The translations under genes and the position numbers were made by a program. Below the pieces are notes generated by a model, which was given only the letters and a program-made list of their open reading frames with translations, was not told the DNA's origin and made no database searches. Below, one piece after another: positions 1-6,819 of a stretch of 10,689 nucleotides of DNA (within the stretch, counting starts at the first letter, position 1; every line of letters begins with the position of its first letter). This DNA is from Bacteroidales bacterium UBA5537 (lineage in GTDB: Bacteria > Bacteroidota > Bacteroidia > Bacteroidales > Lentimicrobiaceae): assembly GCA_002426025.1 (NCBI GenBank), contig DINP01000042.1:2706-13394 (forward strand), given 5' to 3'.

Positions 1-50
1 CACAAAATTCTACAAAATATTGAAAATCCAACACATCTATTTTCATATAA

Positions 51-80
51 TTTAGTGTTTTTGTGCTTTGGTGGCGAAAT
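51..80 (+). repeat. Degenerate TTTxGTG periodic tract
   Basis: Three successive near-copies of a 7-8 base unit are visible: TTTAGTG (51-57), TTTTTGTG (58-65) and CTTTGGTG (66-73), followed by GCGAAAT. The tract has no reading frame of interest and lies between the end of the gldJ operon and the window edge. From memory, similar degenerate tracts (units like CTTTGTG ending in GTGGCAAA) recur in intergenic DNA of Bacteroidetes and some other phyla, with no agreed function. Whether this is a member of such a family or chance in AT-rich DNA cannot be settled from one copy. Confidence 0.4.
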
Positions 81-123
81 ATGAGTTTTTATCCGGCTTT
101 ATAAATAGAATCAAAATTTACTG

Positions 124-161
124 AAAAAAATAAAACCCACCCGAATTAACAGGTGGGTTTT
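124..161 (-). terminator. Rho-independent terminator of the gldJ operon
   Basis: A perfect 10-bp stem is formed by AAAACCCACC (132-141) and GGTGGGTTTT (152-161) around a 10-base loop. Read on the minus strand, the stem is followed directly by a T-rich run (complement of the A-run at 124-130), which is the classic intrinsic terminator layout. It begins 19 bases after the gldJ stop codon. On the plus strand the stem ends in a shorter T-run (158-162), so it may also work weakly for a convergent gene lying left of the window. Confidence 0.88.
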
Positions 162-180
162 TATCTGGATAAGCCTTGGC

Positions 181-1671
181 TTATTTTTTCTTTCCTCCGT
201 AAGCACCGCCTACCCGGCCCATAGCACAGCGGAACCCGATAAAGTTAGTTGCCTGATTTTCATCAAGGAAACGACGGGTCGAGGGGCTCAGGAAATAAGC
301 GGGATCTTTCCATGATCCGCCTTTGTAAACTCTTGATTTATCACTGATTAGTGAGGTCTTGCCGAATTCATACATCATGTTGGTGGTGTTAATGGTATCG
401 GCAGGAGCAGCAGCCCAGTCAGGATTAATGGTTGACTGATAGTCGCCATCCAGATAATTTACCTGGTTTGCACTGCGGTAGTTGAAACGGTCTTTGCTCT
501 CTTCGGTAGTAACCTCACGATAGCGGATACGGCCAAGGCTGTCTTTCGGAGCAAGGAATCCCTCTTCATCGGTTACTTTAGTGGTGAATACATTTCCACG
601 GAATGGAGCATAATCGGCCATATCTTCATAGGTAAGCGGACGATAAACGTCGAGTACCCATTCGGCAACATTACCGGCCATATTGTAAAGGCCATAATCG
701 TTTGGCCAGTATGAAGCAACTTCGGCGGGCAGATCAGCTCCGTCGTTCAGGCTGCCGGCAACACCCATATAGTCACCACGGCCTCGCTTAAAGTTCGCTA
801 GAAACTGTCCGTAATATTTTTTCTGATCAGAGCGCACAATAGTTCCGTTCCAGGGGTAAACGCGGCGTTCAACAACACGTTCGTAAACAGTTGACCCAAC
901 AAGTCCGAGGGCAGCAAATTCCCATTCAGCTTCAGTTGGCAGTCTGTACTTCGGTGTCATAATGCCATCCTCAAGGCGGGCACGGCGTTCACCGGTTCCA
1001 CTTGGGTTAAGATCTTTCAGAGGCTTGTTTACCAGACCTTCATATTGTCCGGCGAGGTAAGCCTCAGAGTTAAAGTTATTTTCGTTGCGCTGATCAGGAT
1101 CAAAATCAAGAACCCCTTTGCGGATCAGCATCATTTCATTAACGCGGTCGGTACGCCACAGGCAATACTCGTTGGCCTGAACCCAACTGACTCCTACAAC
1201 CGGATAGTTGCGGTAAGCCGGATGCCTGAAATAGGTTTCAACCAATGGCTCGTTGTATGCAAGTTTCTCACGCCACACGAGGGTGTCGGGGAGGGCTTTG
1301 CGGTATACTTCGGGATAATCGGTTCCGAACACCCTGCTAAGCCAGTATAGATACTCAACATAATCAACGTTGGCTACTTCACTCTGATCAATATAGAATG
1401 AAGGAACAGTTACCCTGCGGGGGATATTATCCCACTCATACATAGGATTATCGGTAGTGCGGCCCATGGTAAAAGTTCCGCCTTCAATCATAACCAGGCC
1501 CGGTCCAATGGGTTGTTCGCCATATTTTGTATTGACTTCAAACCCGCCGTTCTTCGGATTATTGTATTCCCATCCTGTGGTCATAGACTGCTCATGTTTA
1601 CACGAGGATGCTACAAGTAAGACGGATGCCAGAATTAAGAATTTCTGATAGATGTTGCTGTTGCTGATCAT
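181..1671 (-). CDS. gldJ: Gliding motility / T9SS lipoprotein GldJ
   Basis: This is a 496-residue lipoprotein of the GldJ family, a paralogue of GldK/PorK with a formylglycine-generating-enzyme (SUMF1) fold. GldJ is an outer-membrane lipoprotein needed for gliding and for stability of the T9SS in Flavobacterium. The start at 1671 gives a compact lipoprotein signal with a hydrophobic core and VASSC, placing the lipid-bearing Cys at residue 24. An in-frame ATG at 1719 would add 16 residues, overlap the upstream gene and give an unusually long n-region, so it is less likely. The fold begins with GLVMIEGGTFTMG (58-70), continues with LPTEAEWEFAA and AGNVAEWV, and ends with GGSW and GFRCA (Cys482). 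The sequence after the signal peptide, GW, NNGGF-like and GPGLVMIEGG, resembles GldJ more than GldK. The two active-site cysteines of true formylglycine enzymes are absent, so a structural role is inferred. It lies 32 bp after the PorP/SprF-like gene and is probably cotranscribed with it. Confidence 0.9.
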   Translation of the reverse strand: MISNSNIYQKFLILASVLLVASSCKHEQSMTTGWEYNNPKNGGFEVNTKYGEQPIGPGLVMIEGGTFTMGRTTDNPMYEWDNIPRRVTVPSFYIDQSEVANVDYVEYLYWLSRVFGTDYPEVYRKALPDTLVWREKLAYNEPLVETYFRHPAYRNYPVVGVSWVQANEYCLWRTDRVNEMMLIRKGVLDFDPDQRNENNFNSEAYLAGQYEGLVNKPLKDLNPSGTGERRARLEDGIMTPKYRLPTEAEWEFAALGLVGSTVYERVVERRVYPWNGTIVRSDQKKYYGQFLANFKRGRGDYMGVAGSLNDGADLPAEVASYWPNDYGLYNMAGNVAEWVLDVYRPLTYEDMADYAPFRGNVFTTKVTDEEGFLAPKDSLGRIRYREVTTEESKDRFNYRSANQVNYLDGDYQSTINPDWAAAPADTINTTNMMYEFGKTSLISDKSRVYKGGSWKDPAYFLSPSTRRFLDENQATNFIGFRCAMGRVGGAYGGKKK

Positions 1672-1703
1672 TTCAGGTTTTATTGTTTGTTGATTATAGT
1701 TAA

Positions 1704-2699
1704 CTAAAATCTTGGGCATTTTATTGCCTTGTGCTTAATAGTTTTTTGACCGCAGTCGAATTGCCAGGCCAGTGATACTTCGTGCGCACCGCCGGTATCA
1801 TTGGTAAGACGCGAAACAGTGTAATCGTAACTGTACCCGATTTTAAATTTTTCCTGCTGGAATCCGATAAGGGCAATCACAGCATCAGGATTCTCAAAAT
1901 TATGTCTGAACCAGGTTCCGATTACAAAAGGATAAATATTAAGGTACATACCCAGGTTTAACTGGTGGAATTTTCCCTGTTGCTGGTACATGAAATTTGG
2001 CGAAATGGATAAGTCTTCCACATCGCCTGAGCGTAGTCCGTCCCTTACATCTATCAGTGCACCGGCATGAACAGTCAGTTTCATTTCAAGGTTGCTGTCG
2101 CCGTTGCTGTAAAATGAATTATCAGGCTGGGTCAGATGCTGGGCTGCAATACCCCCGTAAAGGCGCTCATTATAACCAAAAAGAAGTCCGGCCGAAAAGT
2201 CTATCAATCCGATATTCAGCTTATCGGGAGGGCTCTCCTGTGTTGGAGGCAGGGGTAAAGTAACATCATAACCTGAAATCAACTGATCCTCAAAAATCAG
2301 TTTGTTCCAGTTGAGTTTATTCTGGATATAAGTTCCCTGAAAACCTGCATTCATGGTCAGGTTTTTCGATAAATTAAGCCTGAATGAATAGATTGCACTG
2401 GCTTGTGTGTTGGTGAGAATACCATCTGCCATGTTTTCAGACATAACCATGATGCCGACACCACCCGACACCGCATCTATATATTGATCGAAAGCAGCTG
2501 AGTAGGTCACAAAACTGGCGGGGATCGACGGCCATTGGTTGCGGTAATTCAACGTTAGCCTTGGGCATATTTTAGTCCCTGCCAACGCCGGATTCAGGTA
2601 AAGCGGATTACCATAATACTGCGAAAATGATGCATCCTGTGCATTTACCAGGCTACTGGTCAGTAAAACAAGCGTTAACAGGAATAGCTTAAATCTCAT
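1704..2699 (-). CDS. PorP/SprF family T9SS outer-membrane protein
   Basis: This gene encodes a 331-residue outer-membrane protein of the PorP/SprF family, whose members are beta-barrels associated with type IX secretion and, for SprF, with delivery of the SprB adhesin. The N-terminus is a signal peptide with likely cleavage after Ala20 (VNA|QD). The family signature follows at once: FSQYYGNPLYLNPALAG. Alternating hydrophobic strands (for example GGVGIMVMSENMADG and FKIGYSYDYTVSRL) and the basic, Cys-containing tail ending in AIKCPRF are also typical. The ATG at 2699 is chosen because it begins the signal peptide directly; an upstream in-frame TTG at 2723 would add eight polar residues. The gene is first in a two-gene operon with gldJ and is divergent from the sortase genes. 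The order matches porP-porK in Porphyromonas, since GldJ and PorK are related. The sequence alone does not decide between PorP, SprF or another subfamily, so no symbol is given. Confidence 0.9.
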   Translation of the reverse strand: MRFKLFLLTLVLLTSSLVNAQDASFSQYYGNPLYLNPALAGTKICPRLTLNYRNQWPSIPASFVTYSAAFDQYIDAVSGGVGIMVMSENMADGILTNTQASAIYSFRLNLSKNLTMNAGFQGTYIQNKLNWNKLIFEDQLISGYDVTLPLPPTQESPPDKLNIGLIDFSAGLLFGYNERLYGGIAAQHLTQPDNSFYSNGDSNLEMKLTVHAGALIDVRDGLRSGDVEDLSISPNFMYQQQGKFHQLNLGMYLNIYPFVIGTWFRHNFENPDAVIALIGFQQEKFKIGYSYDYTVSRLTNDTGGAHEVSLAWQFDCGQKTIKHKAIKCPRF

Positions 2700-2783
2700 G
2701 TTGTCTGGAATTTCGGCAGCCAATATTACGAATATTTTTTAATATCGAACGTCAGCTATATAAAAAATGTGATATTTATCCCT

Positions 2784-2798
2784 TTATTGCTGCAATAA
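2784..2798. promoter_or_regulatory. 15-bp palindrome, possible operator
   Basis: The sequence TTATTGC T GCAATAA is a perfect 7-bp inverted repeat with one central base. It lies in the divergent region, 85 bases upstream of the PorP/SprF-like start and 188 bases upstream of the first porU start. Odd-length palindromes like this are often bound by dimeric regulators, but no regulator is encoded in the window, so the role is inference. It is too short and lacks a T-run, so it is not a terminator. Confidence 0.3.
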
Positions 2799-2977
2799 CG
2801 AAAAGTAATTTCCGTTAGTATGCCGTAAGATAATTATATTTACCCCAGGCACATGGCAAAGATACAATAAATGAACCTATTGCACGCTATTAATGTTGAT
2901 CTTTTGAAATCATGTGATTAATCAATTGAAAACACCGGATCATTTCTGCTCAGGCAAGCATATAATGGTCATTTAAT

Positions 2978-2982
2978 GAGGA
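2978..2982 (+). promoter_or_regulatory. Possible ribosome binding site of the first porU
   Basis: GAGGA lies four bases before the ATG at 2987. It resembles a Shine-Dalgarno element, which is uncommon in Bacteroidetes, and the spacing is short. It supports the chosen start but could be chance; the second porU gene has no such element, only an A-rich leader. Confidence 0.35.
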
Positions 2983-2986
2983 ACTT

Positions 2987-5900
2987 ATGAAGGTAATTAC
3001 CAGATCAGAATCTATATTTTTCAGTGTTTTTTTAATGCTTCTGTTAGCTGTTGCCATTTCTGTAAAAGCTCAGGAAACCGTGCGCTGGTATAATCCTTAC
3101 AGCGAGGTGCTGCCTGACGGAAGTAGTAATTCATTCCTGTTTTGCGAAAGTTGTTCATCAAATGCTGAAAACGGACTTCCCGAATTAACATATTACCGTT
3201 CTATTGATGCACCGGTAGCTTCGGTTACTCTTACCCAATGTGTTTTTGAACCGCTTACCACTTCTGAATCGGATGTTATCAAAAACATGGATAAAACAAT
3301 GCTGCCATCAGAACCCAAAATCAGGTATGAAACTGTTTTTGATCAGGGAAAACCAATGCTCAGGGTAAGTTTTATTCCTTTGCGCCTCAATCCAGCAAAT
3401 GGGAAGCCTGAAAAACTTAAATCCTACAATATAGAAGTCACTCATGATTTTTCCCGGCAACTGGATACCATTTCCGCACAGGTATATGCTTCATCGTCTG
3501 TCCTCAGTAGTGGCGACTGGTATAAAGTGTCAGTTGCTGAAACCGGTGTTTATCAGCTCACGTATGCCGATCTTTCAGCAATGGGAATGCAATTGAACGG
3601 GCTTGCTTCTTCAAAAATCAGGGTACATGGTTTTGGGGGCGGGATGCTTCCTGAAAGGGCCGGGGCACTGCGATATGACGATCTTCCCGAAATTGCAGTC
3701 AAAGTTGTAGATGGCGGTGACGGCAGATTTGATGCCGGGGATTATATTCTTTTTTATGCCCGTGGGCCGGAAAAATGGACATTCAACGGGCAAACAGGTT
3801 TGTTTGAACACCAGGCACATCTCTATGATGACAAAGCATATTATTTTGTTACTGCCGGCGATCAGAACGGATTGCGCGTTCAGGAATTCCCACAGCCGAC
3901 ATCTGCTCCGGCTGCTATTGTCAGGAGTTACAACTGGTATAAAGCGGTGCAACCCAACCAAACCAATCTGATTAAATCAGGTAAGGAGTGGTTCGGCGAT
4001 GTTTTCGATGTTGTAACGAGCAGGGATTACGATTTCAGCGGATTCAGACCCGTTCCTTCCGCACCGCTTACAATCCGGCTGAGCGCTGTCGCCCGGTCAG
4101 TTCAATCGAGCAGTTTTACGCTGAAAGCCGGTGGAAAAACACTGAATATGTATGTTTCTCCTATTGTTACCGATTTCAATACGGCTTATGCTAAAATCGC
4201 AACTGAAACATTCGTGGTTGATCAACCCGACTTCAGCTCAGGACTTAATCTTAAATATAACAAGTCAACCGGATCAGCCATTGGCTGGCTCAATTCTATT
4301 GAGGCAAATACATTGGCCCAACTTGATTTTAAAGGAGGTCAGACCGATTTCAGGCATTCGGGAATGCAGGGTGTTGTTGAATATCGCATTTCAGATGTTA
4401 CGGTTCCGTTTATGCTCTGGGATGTAACCGACCCGCTGCAGGCCGGACAGCTTTCGGTTTCTGCTTCAGGCGGTGAGTCTTCTTTCAGGGCTTTGGCCGA
4501 TACTTTGCGTGAGTACATTATGTTCGACGATCAGAGTTACCTCAAGCCTGTTTTTGTTGAGAAAGTTCCCAACCAGAACCTGCACGGGCTTTCGACCTAC
4601 TCAATGGTTATTGTTACCCATCCCGATTTTGCCGAAGAGGCAACCAGGCTTGCAACTTTTCATGCCCAGCGCGATAATCTCGATGTGCTGGTTGTTCAGC
4701 AACAGGCTATCTACAACGAGTTTTCGAGTGGTGCACAGGACATAAGTGCCATCCGCGATTTTATCCGTATGTTGTGGATCAGAAATCAGGGTAGTCAAAA
4801 ACCACGTTTTCTGCTCCTTTTCGGAGATGCTTCGTATGATCCCAAAGACAGGATGGATGCCAACACAAATTTTATCCCTACCTATCAGTCGCCTGAATCG
4901 CTACATCCGGTTACCAGTTATGCAACCGATGATTTCTTCGGTTGTATTGATGATAATGAAGGCGGCCTTTCGTCTGATGTACCCGATATCGGGATAGGCA
5001 GGCTTCCGGTGCAGACTCCGGCTGAAGCAAAAATGGCCGTTGACAAGATTGTGTATTATTCAACCCCATCCGAAAAGGTGCAGGGCGACTGGCGTAATGT
5101 TATTGCGTTTGTTGCCGACGATGGTGATGGCAACAGCCACATGCAGCAGGCTGACATGCTGGCAAATATGATTGACACCACACACCGCAGTTATAATGTT
5201 GATAAGATATTCTTTGATGCCTATAACCAGATTTCCACTCCCGGCGGTCAGCGCATTCCCGATGCCAGTGCCGCCTTGAACCAGCGGATGGATAAAGGCG
5301 CTCTGATTGTTAATTACACCGGACACGGAGGCGAAGTTGGCTGGGCGCACGAAAGGGTGCTTGAAGTGGCCGATATCAACAGCTGGACCAACTACGACCG
5401 TATGCCGGTATTTATGACTGCCACCTGCGAATTCAGCCGCTACGACGATCCAAAGATGCAGTCGGCCGGTGAACTTGTTTTTCTGAATCCCAACGGAGGA
5501 GGTATTGCTTTGTTCACCACAGCAAGGCCCACCTTCGGAACGCCCAACTTTACCCTGGCGCGCAGTTTTTACAATATTGCCTTCGATCCGGTAAACGGCG
5601 AGATGCCACATCTAGGCGATCTGATACGCCTGGCCAAACTCAGTGCCGGTGCTGACAACAACAGTAAGAAATTTGTATTGCTGGGCGATCCGGCCATGAA
5701 AATGGCTTACCCGGCTTACAATGTTCAAACACTCGAACTCAATGGTCGTAGTGTGACGGAAGTAACCGATACCCTGAAGGCCCTGAGTGAAATTACCATC
5801 TCTGGGATTATTACTGACAGCGACGGCAGCAAGGTCAGCGATTTTAACGGGGTAGTTATTCCCGTGGTTTACGATAAGGAAAACCAGATCGTGACTTTCG

Positions 5901-6793
5901 GTACCGAAGCCTCATCACCATTTGTTTTTAGCCTGCGCCGCAATATCATTTACAAAGGCAAAGCCGAGGTTGTGAATGGTGAATTTACCTTCTCTTTTAT
6001 TGTTCCCCGCGATATTGCCTACCAGTTTGGCAAAGGCAAAATCAGCTATTATGCCACCGATGGAACTATGGATGCTGCCGGATACTACAGCCAGGTGGTA
6101 GTGGGCGGTTTCAGCGACAGGCAGATTGAGGATTTCAGCGGGCCTGAAGTAGATCTCTTTATGAACGATACCAAATTTAAAAGAGGTGGTTTTACCGATC
6201 AGAATCCGGTGCTGCTTGCCTTTGTTGAGGACCTGAGTGGAATTAACACCATCGGAAACGGTATCGGCCACGACATTGTTGCCATTCTCGACAACGAAAC
6301 CGATAGTCCGTTTATCCTGAACGATTTCTATCAATCTGACCTGAGCACCTACCGAAGTGGGGTGATCAGCTTCCCATTCCACAATCTTGCACAAGGGCCT
6401 CATACCCTTAAACTGAAGGTTTGGGATGTAAACAACAACTCATCTGAAGTAACAACTGAATTTGTGGTTGCAAGCAGCGAAGGTTTAACGCTGGGCAGAT
6501 TTGATGCCTGGCCTAACCCTATGAAAGACAAAATTACGCTCGAAATTGAACACAACCAGGCCGGCCAGGAACTTATAGCCCAACTGGATATCTACACCTT
6601 GTCAGGGAACAGGGCAGCAAGCTTAAACCGTCGTATATTTGCAGAAGGATTCCGCACTACCAGTTTCGAGTGGGATGGCAGGGGAAGTGACGGACACCTT
6701 CTTTCCAGTGGATTTTACATCGGCAGGCTGAAAATTACCACACTTTCAGGATTGTCGTCAGAAAAATCTGTTAAAATTGTTATCGCACACTAA
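2987..6793 (+). CDS. porU: Type IX secretion system sortase PorU (copy 1, C25 peptidase)
   Basis: This 1268-residue protein matches the PorU sortase, a surface-exposed cysteine peptidase of the gingipain family C25. PorU cuts the C-terminal sorting domain from T9SS cargo and transfers the cargo to a surface anchor. A signal peptide ends near Ala28 (VKA|QE). An N-terminal beta-rich region contains the PorU-like block GDWYKV...GVYQLTYADL (from 176) and NLIKSGKEWFG (327-337). The C25 domain runs from about 538 (YSMVIVTHPDF) through LLLFGDASYDPKDR and IGRLPV (670-675) to LLGDP (about 902). The catalytic dyad is His780 in GHGGEVGW and Cys814 in TATCEFSR, 34 residues apart, close to the gingipain spacing. 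An Ig-like region follows, then a C-terminal module of about 95 residues starting at WPNP (1175-1178), with a FlgD-like EWDGRGSDG...SSGFYIG pattern like a sorting domain. The second copy starts 26 bp downstream in the same direction. Another C25 peptidase of unknown target is possible but less likely. Confidence 0.92.
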   Translation: MKVITRSESIFFSVFLMLLLAVAISVKAQETVRWYNPYSEVLPDGSSNSFLFCESCSSNAENGLPELTYYRSIDAPVASVTLTQCVFEPLTTSESDVIKNMDKTMLPSEPKIRYETVFDQGKPMLRVSFIPLRLNPANGKPEKLKSYNIEVTHDFSRQLDTISAQVYASSSVLSSGDWYKVSVAETGVYQLTYADLSAMGMQLNGLASSKIRVHGFGGGMLPERAGALRYDDLPEIAVKVVDGGDGRFDAGDYILFYARGPEKWTFNGQTGLFEHQAHLYDDKAYYFVTAGDQNGLRVQEFPQPTSAPAAIVRSYNWYKAVQPNQTNLIKSGKEWFGDVFDVVTSRDYDFSGFRPVPSAPLTIRLSAVARSVQSSSFTLKAGGKTLNMYVSPIVTDFNTAYAKIATETFVVDQPDFSSGLNLKYNKSTGSAIGWLNSIEANTLAQLDFKGGQTDFRHSGMQGVVEYRISDVTVPFMLWDVTDPLQAGQLSVSASGGESSFRALADTLREYIMFDDQSYLKPVFVEKVPNQNLHGLSTYSMVIVTHPDFAEEATRLATFHAQRDNLDVLVVQQQAIYNEFSSGAQDISAIRDFIRMLWIRNQGSQKPRFLLLFGDASYDPKDRMDANTNFIPTYQSPESLHPVTSYATDDFFGCIDDNEGGLSSDVPDIGIGRLPVQTPAEAKMAVDKIVYYSTPSEKVQGDWRNVIAFVADDGDGNSHMQQADMLANMIDTTHRSYNVDKIFFDAYNQISTPGGQRIPDASAALNQRMDKGALIVNYTGHGGEVGWAHERVLEVADINSWTNYDRMPVFMTATCEFSRYDDPKMQSAGELVFLNPNGGGIALFTTARPTFGTPNFTLARSFYNIAFDPVNGEMPHLGDLIRLAKLSAGADNNSKKFVLLGDPAMKMAYPAYNVQTLELNGRSVTEVTDTLKALSEITISGIITDSDGSKVSDFNGVVIPVVYDKENQIVTFGTEASSPFVFSLRRNIIYKGKAEVVNGEFTFSFIVPRDIAYQFGKGKISYYATDGTMDAAGYYSQVVVGGFSDRQIEDFSGPEVDLFMNDTKFKRGGFTDQNPVLLAFVEDLSGINTIGNGIGHDIVAILDNETDSPFILNDFYQSDLSTYRSGVISFPFHNLAQGPHTLKLKVWDVNNNSSEVTTEFVVASSEGLTLGRFDAWPNPMKDKITLEIEHNQAGQELIAQLDIYTLSGNRAASLNRRIFAEGFRTTSFEWDGRGSDGHLLSSGFYIGRLKITTLSGLSSEKSVKIVIAH

Positions 6794-6819
6794 ACCCTTA
6801 CACGCTAAACAACTACAAA

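Larger units (their letters stand above)
2700..2986. promoter_or_regulatory. Divergent intergenic region with presumed promoters
   Basis: This AT-rich 287-bp region separates the minus-strand PorP/SprF-gldJ operon from the plus-strand sortase pair and must supply promoters for both unless transcription enters from elsewhere. Using the Bacteroidetes consensus (TTG near -33, TAnnTTTG near -7), only partial matches are seen: TAATATTG on the minus strand at 2721-2728, and TATATTTA (2835-2842) and TAATGTTG (2891-2898) on the plus strand. None has a convincing TTG at the right distance. No reading frame or RNA gene is recognisable here. Confidence 0.4.

Noticed and set aside
1045..1350. Plus-strand open frame opposite gldJ
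   Set aside because: It is fully contained in a well-conserved gene on the other strand, and its composition is that of an antisense shadow.
2697..2723. TTG start adding eight residues to the PorP/SprF-like protein
   Set aside because: The added residues are polar and precede an otherwise perfect signal peptide that begins at the ATG at 2699.
2835..2842. TATATTTA as a -7 promoter element for the first sortase
   Set aside because: It matches seven of eight consensus bases, but no TTG is found at the required distance upstream.
5060..5611. Long antisense open frame inside the first sortase gene
   Set aside because: It lies opposite the conserved C25 domain, has no recognisable domain or start signal, and a similar antisense frame at 8560-9072 opposite the homologous part of copy 2 is explained by shared codon pattern.
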